From contig NZ_CXOM01000001.1 of NCBI RefSeq assembly GCF_001269365.1, positions 868,090 to 932,089 of the forward strand: a stretch of 64,000 nucleotides of DNA. Reading direction: 5' to 3'. Position numbers and translations under genes: made by a program. The stretch is from Limnohabitans sp. Rim11. Lineage in GTDB: Bacteria > Pseudomonadota > Gammaproteobacteria > Burkholderiales > Burkholderiaceae_C. The notes below the pieces were generated by a model that did no database searches, was not told the DNA's origin, and worked only from the letters and a program-made list of their open reading frames with translations. Shown here one piece after another: positions 17,066-25,925 of the stretch (position 1 is the stretch's first letter; every line of letters begins with the position of its first letter).

Positions 17066-17512
17066 ATGAAATTTCATGCACGCACCCTAGTTGGAACTTT
17101 TTTTGGAATTTTCATTTGGAGCGTGCAGGCCCAGACAGCTGCACCGTTCAGCAGTGCAGCTCAGGCGCCGGCCAGTTCATCTTCCGTCTGGGGCGGTGCC
17201 TGGTTAGGCTTGGTTACCTTGTCGATGTTGGTGGTGCTGGTGGCAGTGGTGGTGTGGCTCTATCGCAGGGGCACTCAAGGAACAGCTACAGGCGGACAGA
17301 TTCAACTGTTGGCAGCTTTCCCAGTCGGCCCCAGAGAGCGCTTGCTGGTGGTCCGAATGGGCGATCGAATTTTGGCTCTGGGTCACACGCCCAGTCAAAT
17401 CACTTACCTCACAGAATTAGAAAGCTTTGAGCCCACCTTGGGCAACGGTGCCTTGCCCGCTGGCTTCGCAGGCCAATTGCAAGCGCTGCTTTCTGGAAAG
17501 ACCGGCGCATGA
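17066..17512 (+). CDS. fliO: Flagellar biosynthesis protein FliO
   Basis: FliO is a membrane scaffold that helps FliP assemble. Seen: 148 residues, an N-terminal hydrophobic signal-like segment ending around VQAQ, a single transmembrane helix at about 46-66 (WLGLVTLSMLVVLVAVVVWLY), then a cytoplasmic domain with IQLLAAFPVGPRERLLVVRMGDRI, the typical FliO strand pattern. fliP begins inside its stop codon (ATGA). Confidence 0.87.
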   Translation: MKFHARTLVGTFFGIFIWSVQAQTAAPFSSAAQAPASSSSVWGGAWLGLVTLSMLVVLVAVVVWLYRRGTQGTATGGQIQLLAAFPVGPRERLLVVRMGDRILALGHTPSQITYLTELESFEPTLGNGALPAGFAGQLQALLSGKTGA

Positions 17513-18270
17513 ACTTCCAAAAATTCATGGGCACGGGTTGGCTGAAGGCCTTGTTGGCACTGACCTTATTGGCTTTGGGAGGGGTTGCCATGGCGCAAAA
17601 CTTACCCTTGGTCACTGCAACTTCCTCCAAAGCAGGCACGGTCTACGCCGTTCCAGTACAAACCCTTCTGGCCCTCACCGCACTGTCTTTCTTGCCTGCT
17701 GCGTTGATGTTGATGACCAGCTTCATTCGCATTTTGATTGTGTTCTCCATGCTGCGCCAAGCTTTGGGTTTACAAAGCATGCCGCCAAATCTGGTGTTGG
17801 TGGGCTTGGCGGTTTTCTTAACCTTGTTTGTTATGAACCCCGTGCTCATGGCCATGTACAACGATGCTTATTTGCCCTTGTCTGCAGGCAAGATTGGGTT
17901 TGAGGAAGCCGTCGCCATTGGCTCTGAACCTTTGAAGCAATTCATGCTGTCGCAGACCAACAAAGACGATCTCAATTTGTTTGTGCGCTTGTGGGGGCAG
18001 CCCATTCAAACGCGCGCTGATGTGCCCATGACCTTATTGATCCCTGCATTTGCGGTGTCAGAAATCAAAACAGGCTTCTTGTTTGGCTTCTTGATTTACT
18101 TGCCTTTCTTGGCCATTGACTTTGCAGTGGCCAGTATCCTCACATCGCTGGGCATGGTCATGGTGTCGCCCATGATGTTCTCTTTGCCGCTGAAGTTGGT
18201 GGTGTTTGCATTGGCCGATGGTTGGTCATTACTGGCAGCTTCTTTGGTCAACAGTTTCAAGGTGACCTGA
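17509..18270 (+). CDS. fliP: Flagellar export gate protein FliP
   Basis: FliP, five copies of which build the core of the export gate pore. Seen: 253 residues, a cleavable-type signal peptide (Lys-containing start, hydrophobic core, end VAMAQ), then the FliP family signatures MTSFIRILIVFSMLRQALG near 65-83, PPNLVLVGLAVFLT, and AFAVSEIKTGFLFGFLIYLPFL near 180-201, with four membrane segments. It overlaps fliO by 4 bases; fliQ starts after one base. Confidence 0.95.
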   Translation: MNFQKFMGTGWLKALLALTLLALGGVAMAQNLPLVTATSSKAGTVYAVPVQTLLALTALSFLPAALMLMTSFIRILIVFSMLRQALGLQSMPPNLVLVGLAVFLTLFVMNPVLMAMYNDAYLPLSAGKIGFEEAVAIGSEPLKQFMLSQTNKDDLNLFVRLWGQPIQTRADVPMTLLIPAFAVSEIKTGFLFGFLIYLPFLAIDFAVASILTSLGMVMVSPMMFSLPLKLVVFALADGWSLLAASLVNSFKVT

Positions 18271-18271
18271 C

Positions 18272-18541
18272 ATGGACTCAGGCCTCGTCATTGAAGTGAC
18301 CTTCAAAGCGCTGTGGATGGCGTTTGTTTTAAGTGGACCTGTCCTCATTGCACTCTTGGTCGTCGGCTTAATCATTGGTATTTTGCAAGCCGCCACCTCC
18401 GTGAATGAAAGCTCTGTCGCCTTCATTCCTAAATTACTAGTAATTGCTGTGGTCCTCTTGGTCGCTGGGCCCGTCAGCTTGGCACTGTTTGTGGATTACC
18501 TGCGCGAGGTAATCATGGAATTGCCCGACATCTTGCGTTAA
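18272..18541 (+). CDS. fliQ: Flagellar export gate protein FliQ
   Basis: FliQ is an 89-residue helical-hairpin membrane protein surrounding the FliP-FliR core. Seen: two hydrophobic segments (about 17-40 and 52-72), the turn QAATSVNESSVAFIPKLL and the terminal VDYLREVIMELPDIL, all characteristic. Length matches E. coli FliQ exactly. Confidence 0.95.
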   Translation: MDSGLVIEVTFKALWMAFVLSGPVLIALLVVGLIIGILQAATSVNESSVAFIPKLLVIAVVLLVAGPVSLALFVDYLREVIMELPDILR

Positions 18542-18544
18542 GCC

Positions 18545-19324
18545 ATGTTGCCCATTAGTCCAGATTGGATGACGCAGACGGTCACTGTCTGGATGCTCAT
18601 CTCTGTGCGTTTGTTGGGTTGCTTTTTGGCGATGCCGCTATTTGCATTCCGGGCGGCCCCTTTGCGCTTGCGTGTTTTGTTGGCCTTGGTGTTGGCTTTT
18701 TCCTTGCTGCCATTGGTTCAAAAAAACTTGCCCAATTTGGCCGACTTTCCACCAGGCTATTCACTTGTTTTCATTGAGCTTGCCATTGGACTGGCATCCG
18801 GTTGGATCATTCGTGTGGGGTTGACGGCCGTGGACATGTTGGCCGATGTGTTGTCGCAGCAATCCGGCTTGAGCTTTGCGGCCACCCTGCAGCACGACCC
18901 CAATTTGGCATCTGGCTTGGTGGGTGAGTTGTTGGGCATGCTGACTCTGGCATTGGCCTTTTCTCTCAATGTGCACTTGGTCATGCTGGAAGTGTTGATA
19001 CAAAGCTTCTTGGTGCTGCCTTTGGGAACTTGGCCTGAAGCTTGGCATTTTGGATCGGTGTTGGTCTTGTTTCAAGAAGCTTTTGCACTGGGCCTGATCT
19101 TGGCCTTGCCCGCTATCGTCATTTATTTCTTATTCAACATGACACAGGCTGTGTTGGCCCGGGTGAGTCCACAGATGAATTTGTTCTCTGTGGGTTTTGC
19201 CATCATGATTCCCGTAGCATTTCTGGTGCTAACGTTGCTGCTGCCTTCGTTTGGCGATTTGGTTCAACGCGCTTTGGAATCACCGTTTGAATTGATTCGC
19301 GCCGGCTTACTGGTCAAACCTTAG
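18545..19324 (+). CDS. fliR: Flagellar export gate protein FliR
   Basis: FliR is the single-copy subunit completing the export gate pore. Seen: 259 residues, six predicted membrane segments, RLLGCFLAMPLF and FRAAPLRLRVLLAL in the first third, and IYFLFNMTQAVLARVSPQMNLFSVGF-type signature near 200. It ends the fliK operon and overlaps the last 11 bases of flhB, which is read from the other strand. In many genomes flhB follows in the same direction, so an inversion has occurred here. Confidence 0.94.
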   Translation: MLPISPDWMTQTVTVWMLISVRLLGCFLAMPLFAFRAAPLRLRVLLALVLAFSLLPLVQKNLPNLADFPPGYSLVFIELAIGLASGWIIRVGLTAVDMLADVLSQQSGLSFAATLQHDPNLASGLVGELLGMLTLALAFSLNVHLVMLEVLIQSFLVLPLGTWPEAWHFGSVLVLFQEAFALGLILALPAIVIYFLFNMTQAVLARVSPQMNLFSVGFAIMIPVAFLVLTLLLPSFGDLVQRALESPFELIRAGLLVKP

Positions 19325-20438
19325 GCGCTATCTCTGGTAGAGCGCCAATCTCGGGCAAGGGCAGTTCGCTAGCGCCAGTCGCTTGCTTTAACTCGTAGGC
19401 CCAAGCCAAGACCTTGGCCACTGCTTCAAACAAGGCCGCAGGAATGGGTTCTCCTACTTTCAAATGACGGTGCAACATTCGGGCGAGCGGCGGAATGCGC
19501 GCAATGGGCACTTGATGTTCTCGCGCCAAGGTTTGAATGACAAGAGCCACTTCATCCACACCCTTGGCCACCACAATGGGTGCCCGCATTTTTTCAGGAT
19601 CGTAGCGAAGTGCCACAGAGTAGTGGTCTGGGTTGGCGAGCACCACGTCTGCTTTCTCCAAGGCGGACATCATCCTGGAAGTTGCAATTTGACGCTGGCG
19701 TTGCCGCATGCGGTTGCGCAATTCAGGTGAGCCTTCGCTTTCCTTCATTTCTTGCTTCATTTCCTCTGGGCTCATCTTCATGCGCTTTTGGAAATTGAAC
19801 CATTGAATGACCACATCCACGCCAGCCACGATCACAATGGGCATGAGCAACAGCAACAAACCGGTTTCAATCAAACCAACACTGTTATGAAGAGCTTGCT
19901 TGATGTCTTGATGGGCTAGAGCGCTGAGGCTGTTGAACAGGCTCATGACATACATCACGCCCACGCCAAAAATCACTGTCACTTTGAGGATATTTTTAAA
20001 TACCTCAGTGAGTGTCTGGGTCGAAAAAATTCTGCCGAAACCCGCTATGGGATCAAGTCGGCCAGGATTCATCTTGAACGCCCAGACAGGCCTGAACTTC
20101 ACCAGTGCCAAAGGTGCAAGCGATGTGACAAACCAGAGCGGCACAATGATGGCCAAGACCCATAAGAAACTTTGGGTCAATGGGCCCATGGCCCAAGCCA
20201 GCAAATGATCTTGCCAGTCGTCGCTCTTGTCAAAGGTTAAACCAGCTTTGACCAGCGCCACCAAGCCATTCATCAAAGCGCCACCGGCACTTAAAAGAAA
20301 GGCGGTGAACAACACCAGCACGATGAGGGTGGTGAGATCACGAGATTGTGCAAATTGACCTTCTTCACGCGCGCGTTCTATCCGCCGCTCTGTAGGGTCT
20401 AATTGTTTTTCTTCGCTGGTGTCTGAAGATTCAGCCAA
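19314..20438 (-). CDS. flhB: Flagellar export switch protein FlhB
   Basis: FlhB closes around the gate and switches substrate class after autocleavage. Seen: 374 residues, cytosolic N-terminus with DPTERRIERAREEGQFAQS, four membrane helices between about 35 and 215, the KMSPEEMKQEMKESEG linker, and the switch domain. The cleavage tetrapeptide is NPDH at 269-272 instead of the canonical NPTH; the cleaving Asn-Pro is kept. It is transcribed alone, divergently from flgB, and converges on fliR with 11 bases of overlap. flhA, its usual partner, is at the window's left edge. Confidence 0.93.
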   Translation of the reverse strand: MAESSDTSEEKQLDPTERRIERAREEGQFAQSRDLTTLIVLVLFTAFLLSAGGALMNGLVALVKAGLTFDKSDDWQDHLLAWAMGPLTQSFLWVLAIIVPLWFVTSLAPLALVKFRPVWAFKMNPGRLDPIAGFGRIFSTQTLTEVFKNILKVTVIFGVGVMYVMSLFNSLSALAHQDIKQALHNSVGLIETGLLLLLMPIVIVAGVDVVIQWFNFQKRMKMSPEEMKQEMKESEGSPELRNRMRQRQRQIATSRMMSALEKADVVLANPDHYSVALRYDPEKMRAPIVVAKGVDEVALVIQTLAREHQVPIARIPPLARMLHRHLKVGEPIPAALFEAVAKVLAWAYELKQATGASELPLPEIGALPEIAPKV

Positions 20439-20629
20439 ATCTAAGCAAGTCCTTCGTTGTGTTCAAAGCCGAGAGAGGCCTTATTGCCCGAGATCTGCCC
20501 GGCATAAATTTCCAAGTGGCCACAGACCGCGCCTGCAAATTTTGCCGCGAAAACAGCCTCTCCTTGAAATTTCGGTCATTTGTACCACTTAATTGGCCCT
20601 AAACGGGCTTTTGCGGGGGTTTTGAGGGT

Positions 20630-20644
20630 TGGCACGGGGTTTGC
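20630..20644 (+). promoter_or_regulatory. Sigma-54 promoter of the flgB operon
   Basis: TGGCACG at 20630-20636 and TTGC at 20641-20644 form a textbook -24/-12 element with a GG-to-GC offset of 12. Initiation is expected near 20655, about 30 bases before the GTG at 20686. The element overlaps an upstream in-frame TTG at 20629, which rules that TTG out as the flgB start. Confidence 0.88.
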
Positions 20645-20685
20645 GAAGGTATCTCCAAACAACTTTTGTAGAACCGGAATTTAAA

Positions 20686-21102
20686 GTGAACACCGTTCCT
20701 CGTTTTGACCCGCTAGCCTTTGGTGAGACTGCACTCAAGTTGCGCAGCTTTCGCCATGAAGTGTTGAGCTCAAACTTGGTGAATGCAGACACGCCCAACT
20801 ACAAAGCTCGCGATATTGATTTTCCATCTGTTCTAGAAGCACGCTTGAAGGGTCAATTGGACCCAACGTCTTTGGGGCTGGACTTAACCCACCAAGCGCA
20901 CATTGCGGTGCCTGTTCGTGTGGGTGGTCCTCACAAAATGTTTCGTGTACCCGTTCAGCCGTCAGTCGATGGCAACACCGTTGATCCAGATATTGAGCGT
21001 GGACACTTTGTGAAGAACTCGATGCTCACTGAAAGTGCCTTGAGTTTCTTGGGCTCTACATTGCGGACGCGTTTGTCTGCCATTACAGGACAACCCTCAT
21101 GA
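20686..21102 (+). CDS. flgB: Flagellar proximal rod protein FlgB
   Basis: FlgB is a proximal rod subunit. Seen: 138 residues from a GTG at 20686, with the rod/hook N-terminal signature LSSNLVNADTPNYKARDIDF at about 31-50 and a C-terminal amphipathic helix ending in FLGSTLRTRLSAI. Longer starts are excluded because the frame upstream contains the sigma-54 promoter. The next gene, flgC, overlaps as ATGA. No flgA, flgM or flgN lies upstream, unlike the usual order. Confidence 0.9.
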   Translation: MNTVPRFDPLAFGETALKLRSFRHEVLSSNLVNADTPNYKARDIDFPSVLEARLKGQLDPTSLGLDLTHQAHIAVPVRVGGPHKMFRVPVQPSVDGNTVDPDIERGHFVKNSMLTESALSFLGSTLRTRLSAITGQPS

Positions 21103-21503
21103 GCTTGATGGGCACTTTTGATGTAGGTACAACGGGCTTGGTCGCGCAGTCTTTGCGCTTGAACCTGATTGCCTCCAATGTGGCCAATGCAGAAACGGCG
21201 GTCAGTGCAGATGGCCAGCCCTATCGTGCACGCCATGCTGTGTTCCAAGCTGAACCCCGCAATGGTCATGCAGGGCAGGGCGTCAAAGTTGCGCGTATTG
21301 TCGAGAGTGACGCAGCACCCCGCATGGAATATCGCCCAGGCCACCCGTTGGCCAATGCGCAAGGTTATGTGGTCATGCCCAACGTGAACCCCGCAGAACA
21401 AATGGTGGACATGGTGTCTGCCTCGCGTGCTTATCAATTCAACGTCGAAATGATGAACACCACCAAACAGTTGTTACTCAAGACGCTTGATCTTGGCAAA
21501 TAA
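21099..21503 (+). CDS. flgC: Flagellar proximal rod protein FlgC
   Basis: FlgC is a proximal rod subunit. Seen: 134 residues, TGLVAQSLRLNLIASNVANAET at the N-terminus (family rod signature at about 13-30), GQPYRARHAVFQA, GHPLANAQGYVVMPNVNP and the C-terminal helix MVDMVSASRAYQFNVEMMN. Length equals E. coli FlgC. It overlaps flgB by 4 bases. Confidence 0.95.
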   Translation: MSLMGTFDVGTTGLVAQSLRLNLIASNVANAETAVSADGQPYRARHAVFQAEPRNGHAGQGVKVARIVESDAAPRMEYRPGHPLANAQGYVVMPNVNPAEQMVDMVSASRAYQFNVEMMNTTKQLLLKTLDLGK

Positions 21504-21514
21504 AGGAAATTTCA

Positions 21515-22192
21515 ATGTCTACCAGCATTAGCGACATTCCAGTCTATGACCCAAGTAAAGCGCCAGTTGCTTCAACCAGCAACGGCACTTCGGCGAAAGA
21601 CTTGTCACAAAACTTTTTGAAGATGCTAACTGTGCAACTTCAAAATCAAGATCCATTGAATCCAATGGACAACGCCTCGATGACAGCGCAGTTGGCGTCT
21701 TTGAATCAAGTAGATGGCATTAACAAGCTCAACACATCGATCAATTCTTTGGTTGCGCAAATGCAATCTGCCAACTTTATGAATTTGGCCTCTAGCGTTG
21801 GTAAAACTGCATTGGCTTCGGGTTCAAAAGCTTACTACGCAGGCAACCCCATCAGCATGGCTGCCAAGTTGGACAACTCCGCCACTTCCCTTAAGGCGGT
21901 CATCCGTGACGTCAACGGCCAAGTGGTGAATCATTTTGATTTTGGTGCAACAGCCTCTGGCATCACAGATTTCATCTGGGACGGTGCTAACGACGAAGGT
22001 CAGCAAGTTGCGCAAGGCATGTACACCTTGGAACTGACGGCAACCGATTCCGAAGGTAAAGAAACATACCCCGCTTCCTATGTGGGTGCCATGGTGGCCA
22101 GCATAGGACAAGAAGGCGCTGACCTGCAAGTCGGTTTGAGCGATGGTCGTCGTATTTTGTCTTCCGAAATTCTCAAATGGCTTGCCATTTGA
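21515..22192 (+). CDS. flgD: Hook assembly cap protein FlgD
   Basis: FlgD caps the growing hook and is lost once the hook is finished. Seen: 225 residues, the export and assembly region at about 25-90 with FLKMLTVQLQNQDPLNPMDN and MTAQLASLNQVDGINKLN, then a FlgD Tudor/Ig-like domain with the strand VIRDVNGQVV, FIWDGANDEGQQVAQGMYTL and a final VGLSDGRRI. The order flgC-flgD-flgE is standard. Confidence 0.94.
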   Translation: MSTSISDIPVYDPSKAPVASTSNGTSAKDLSQNFLKMLTVQLQNQDPLNPMDNASMTAQLASLNQVDGINKLNTSINSLVAQMQSANFMNLASSVGKTALASGSKAYYAGNPISMAAKLDNSATSLKAVIRDVNGQVVNHFDFGATASGITDFIWDGANDEGQQVAQGMYTLELTATDSEGKETYPASYVGAMVASIGQEGADLQVGLSDGRRILSSEILKWLAI

Positions 22193-22233
22193 ATTACCCA
22201 ACATCTAACTAATTTTTACCTGAGGACCCTGAA

Positions 22234-24300
22234 ATGAGCAATTACACCGTGGCACTCTCCGGCTTGCAAAATACTTCGCTTGCCATCGACACCGTCAGTA
22301 ACAACATTGCCAACGCCAACACCGTTGGTTACAAGGCTGGTGAGTATGTTTTTGCCGATCAATTTGTGAAGGCCATTAACCCAGCTGACCAAGCGCGCGT
22401 TGGCATGGGAACACAGTCATTGGGCGTACGCCGTCCTATGCTGCAGGGCACGATTACCAACTCTGCCAATCCATTGGACTTGGCCATCAGTGGTAAAGGC
22501 ATGTTCCGTTTGTTGCAAGGCTCTGGTGGCGCAGGCAGCGTTGATCCCTCAGCTGTGTATTACTCACGCAATGGTCAATTTAACATTGACAAAGAAGGTT
22601 ACATCGTCAATGAAAATGGCATGTATCTGACGGGTTACCAGCCTTCATTGGATGGCAACTCTGTGACCGATGACCTGATTAAAAACAATGGTTTGCTGCG
22701 CATGCCTAACAGCAATTTGCCTGGTAATGAAACCACCACGTCGCACATTGCCGCCTTGTTAGATTCCAAAGCGCAAGCTTTCACGACCACTGCCAACGTA
22801 GCCTTTGATCCTACGCAGGCAACTTACAACAACAAAACCTCGCAAACTGTTTTCGACAACGAAGGCAACTCACACACCCTAGAGGTCTACTATCGTCGCG
22901 TTTCTGATGGTTCTTTGACCATTGAATCTAAAGCTGACGGCTCTGGCTACACCTACAGCCCAGGCCCATCTTCTTCGCCCAATACATTGGGCGCAACCTT
23001 GGTGACTTTGAACAAAGAGTCATTGCTCCGAGTAGATTCTCCAGCCATGGCAGCCGCCATGAGCAATGTCACGGTCAGCGGCCAAACTTCTTTCACACTT
23101 TCATCTGCACCTAATTTGGCTGGAACGAATGTTTCAGTGGCAGGTAAGAAAATTTTCATCAACGGCGTAGATTCTGGCGCTGTTGTGGGTGCTCATACAG
23201 CAGGCGGAACCACCATCAACGTGGCTAATGCTGGAACTATCTCGGTGCCCAATGGTGCAGCCGTTACTTTTTATGATCCAGATTTAACAGCTACAGCCAA
23301 TAGTGCACCAACTGCGGCAACAACTTTGACATTGAGCACTGTCGCGGACATGAAGCTTGGTGACAAGATTTACCTGGGTTCACCAGCAGTTGATTCGGGC
23401 GCAACCATTATTGCCATCAATGGTTCAGTTGTGACCCTTTCACAAGCTGTTACCAGCACCAGCACAGCGGTGACAGTCAAACATGCCCTCAACATGACCT
23501 TGATCACACCAGACGGCACAGAAATTACCGTACAAGGTGCTACCAACCGAAAGAGTTCTGGCGAAAACTTGACCACCACCATGGCGCGTGTTGAGGTCTA
23601 TTCTTCTTTGGACAATAAATTTTACGATTATCAAGACGCCAGTTCTACATCAAGCCGTCACCTGACACCCGACACGCAAGGTATCAATGGTGGCTATAAA
23701 GCGGTTTCATTGTTGAACTTTATTGGTGGTCGAAACATTGACTCCCTTGTAACAGATCCTTTGTCTGGTAACCCTACGTTTACAACCACAACCAAGCTTT
23801 CAACCCGAGTTACCAATCAAGCAGGTGGCAGTTCAGATTTGGTCATAGATTTGGATCTGTCGGACACAACTTTACAAGCTGGCGCCTTCCAAATTACGCA
23901 CAGCCGACAAAATGGCGAACCTTTGGCGCGTCTTACGAACGTCACAGTCGATAACCAAGGCCGTATCGTAGGTGTTTACGGCACGGGCAAGCAGCAATTT
24001 GTAGGTCAGGTTGCACTGGTTCATTTCGAAAATTCGGAAGGTTTGATTCCAGTTGGTAAAAATGCATTTGCGGCCTCAGTTGATTCTGGTACTGAGCATT
24101 CAGCGGATGGTGTTGTTGTCGGCCGTGCTGGCACTGGCATCTTTGGCGACGTCAAGGGACAAGCGCTTGAATCTTCTAATGTGGATTTGGCCAATGAACT
24201 GGTTCGTTTGATGGTCTTGCAACGCTCGTACAGCGCTAACTCACAAAGCATGAAAGCTTTTGACCAAACGCTGCGCGACACTTTGCAGATGGTCAGCTAA
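22234..24300 (+). CDS. flgE: Flagellar hook protein FlgE, long form
   Basis: FlgE is the hook subunit, the universal joint. Seen: 688 residues against about 400 in E. coli. The N-terminal rod-type signature is at about 4-32 (GLQNTSLAIDTVSNNIANAN, TVGYKAGEYVFADQF). The FlgE D2-type domain holds QTVFDNEGNSHTLEVYYRR at about 206-224. The C-terminal FlgBCEFG helix has ALESSNVDLANELVRLMVLQ. Between about residues 255 and 420 is a Thr/Ala/Val/Ser-rich inserted segment, which explains the extra length and probably adds an outer hook domain. GAGGA stands 10 bases before the ATG. Confidence 0.93.
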   Translation: MSNYTVALSGLQNTSLAIDTVSNNIANANTVGYKAGEYVFADQFVKAINPADQARVGMGTQSLGVRRPMLQGTITNSANPLDLAISGKGMFRLLQGSGGAGSVDPSAVYYSRNGQFNIDKEGYIVNENGMYLTGYQPSLDGNSVTDDLIKNNGLLRMPNSNLPGNETTTSHIAALLDSKAQAFTTTANVAFDPTQATYNNKTSQTVFDNEGNSHTLEVYYRRVSDGSLTIESKADGSGYTYSPGPSSSPNTLGATLVTLNKESLLRVDSPAMAAAMSNVTVSGQTSFTLSSAPNLAGTNVSVAGKKIFINGVDSGAVVGAHTAGGTTINVANAGTISVPNGAAVTFYDPDLTATANSAPTAATTLTLSTVADMKLGDKIYLGSPAVDSGATIIAINGSVVTLSQAVTSTSTAVTVKHALNMTLITPDGTEITVQGATNRKSSGENLTTTMARVEVYSSLDNKFYDYQDASSTSSRHLTPDTQGINGGYKAVSLLNFIGGRNIDSLVTDPLSGNPTFTTTTKLSTRVTNQAGGSSDLVIDLDLSDTTLQAGAFQITHSRQNGEPLARLTNVTVDNQGRIVGVYGTGKQQFVGQVALVHFENSEGLIPVGKNAFAASVDSGTEHSADGVVVGRAGTGIFGDVKGQALESSNVDLANELVRLMVLQRSYSANSQSMKAFDQTLRDTLQMVS

Positions 24301-24330
24301 GCCATTCTCTGATTTGAACGGCACTGAACC

Positions 24331-25074
24331 ATGATTGATCGTTTTGCATTCACAGCGATGACTGGCGCCAAGCATGCCATGGGGCAGCTTGCGACCACAA
24401 CGCACAACATGGCCAACCTGCAAACACCGGGTTTCCGTGAAATGCTGTCGACTTTTCGTGCTGTGCCCATCGATGGCGCAAGTGCTGATTCACGGGCTTT
24501 TGTGGTGGACTCCACGCCCGGTGCCGATTGGTCGCATGGTTCTGTCACCCCCACTGGTAACCCTTTGGACCTGGCGATTCAAGATCAAGGGATGTTCACG
24601 GTTCTGCGGGCAGATGGCCAAGAGGCTTACACCCGCTCCGGTAAATTTCAGTTGGACTCCCGTGGTTTCTTAACCACTACAACAGGTCAAAGGGTCTTAA
24701 ACGATCAAAACGGCTTAGTTCAAATTCCTGAAGGCAGTCAGAACATTCAAATTCAAGCCAACGGCTCTGTTTGGGTGACGCTACAAGGGCAATTGAATGA
24801 GACCGCCGTTGCACGGCTGAAGTTGGTCAATCCGGCACCGCAAGATTTAGAGCGCCAAGCCGACGGTTTGTTCACTGCATCTAAAGCATTGCCTGCATCA
24901 GATGAAGTGCAAATTTTGCAAGGCTCACTTGAGGGTAGCAATGTGAATGCAGCGCAAGCCATGGTGCAGATGATTGCCCAAAATCGTTTATTTGACTTGA
25001 ACATTCGTTTGGTTCAAGTGGCAGAACAAAATTCAAAATCAGCAGGGACCTTGATGTCCTTGTCTCGGGTCTAA
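24331..25074 (+). CDS. flgF: Flagellar proximal rod protein FlgF
   Basis: FlgF is a proximal rod subunit. Seen: 247 residues, N-terminal KHAMGQLATTTHNMANLQT with PGFRE, then GNPLDLAIQDQGMFTV and the C-terminal signature LEGSNVNAAQAMVQMIAQNRLFDL. Length is close to E. coli FlgF (251). It lies between flgE and flgG as usual. Confidence 0.93.
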   Translation: MIDRFAFTAMTGAKHAMGQLATTTHNMANLQTPGFREMLSTFRAVPIDGASADSRAFVVDSTPGADWSHGSVTPTGNPLDLAIQDQGMFTVLRADGQEAYTRSGKFQLDSRGFLTTTTGQRVLNDQNGLVQIPEGSQNIQIQANGSVWVTLQGQLNETAVARLKLVNPAPQDLERQADGLFTASKALPASDEVQILQGSLEGSNVNAAQAMVQMIAQNRLFDLNIRLVQVAEQNSKSAGTLMSLSRV

Positions 25075-25100
25075 GGCCCAGTGAAATCAGGAGTTAACCC

Positions 25101-25925
25101 ATGTTGAGATCCCTATGGACCGCAAAAACAGGTATGGATGCACAGCAGACCAACCTGGACACGATCTCCAACAACTTGGCCAACGTTTCCACGACAGCCT
25201 ACAAGCGTGTTCGCCCTGTCTTTGAAGATTTGTTGTATCAAAATTTACGCAGCCCAGGCTTGATGGAAGACTCTAACGGCGAATACCTGCCCACAGGTTT
25301 GCAAGCCGGTAATGGTTCAAGAGTGTCTGCTACACAGCGCATTAACAGCGCAGGCTCTTTGTTGCAAAGCCAAAACCCCTTAGACATGGCCATCAGCGGC
25401 AACGGGTTCTTTACGGTTGCAACAGGCAATGGTACGGCCTACACCCGTGCTGGAAATTTCATGCGCAATGACAAAGGTCAAATTGTGACGGCCTCAGGCA
25501 ATGTGGTCATGAGCCAAAGCAGTGTGGGCGGCAAAGCGGGTTCGCTGAATTCGGCCGGCATTGTGATTCCTGGAAATGCCACTGCTGTGGTGGTGGGGAG
25601 TGACGGTACCGTGAGCTATTACGGTCCCAGTACCACCAATCCTATTGTTGCAGGCCACATTGCCATGGCGAACTTTGTCAACCCCGCTGGTTTGTCAACG
25701 GGCGGCGGAGGCTTGTATTTTGAAACGGCTTCTTCTGGTGAGCCGCAGATGGGTGTTCCTAGTTATGACGGCTTTGGCGCTATCAATCAATACTACACAG
25801 AACAATCTAACGTCAATGTCGCTGAAGAATTGGTGTCGCTGATCGCAGCGCAGCGCGCCTACGAAATTACCGCCAAGTCAGTTTCTGCTTCAGATCAGAT
25901 TCTTCAAAAATTAGGACAACTGTGA
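25101..25925 (+). CDS. flgG: Flagellar distal rod protein FlgG
   Basis: FlgG forms the distal rod. Seen: 274 residues (E. coli 260), N-terminal MLRSLWTAKTGMDAQQTNLD and ISNNLANVSTTAYKR, the FlgG-specific insertion at about 44-60 with RSPGLMEDSNGEYLPTGLQ, and C-terminal SNVNVAEELVSLIAAQRAYE. Ribosome site AGGAGTT stands before the ATG. The stop overlaps the flgH ATG as TGATG. Confidence 0.95.
   Translation: MLRSLWTAKTGMDAQQTNLDTISNNLANVSTTAYKRVRPVFEDLLYQNLRSPGLMEDSNGEYLPTGLQAGNGSRVSATQRINSAGSLLQSQNPLDMAISGNGFFTVATGNGTAYTRAGNFMRNDKGQIVTASGNVVMSQSSVGGKAGSLNSAGIVIPGNATAVVVGSDGTVSYYGPSTTNPIVAGHIAMANFVNPAGLSTGGGGLYFETASSGEPQMGVPSYDGFGAINQYYTEQSNVNVAEELVSLIAAQRAYEITAKSVSASDQILQKLGQL

Noticed and set aside
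20483..20499. Sigma-54-like element reading towards flhB on the minus strand
   Set aside because: The GG/GC spacing is right, but both hexamers are poor (GGGCAG and GGGCA) and overlap a chance AGATCT palindrome.
20594..20608. Second -24/-12-like element upstream of flgB
   Set aside because: The spacing fits, but the -12 element is GGGC instead of TTGC, and a perfect element lies 36 bases downstream.
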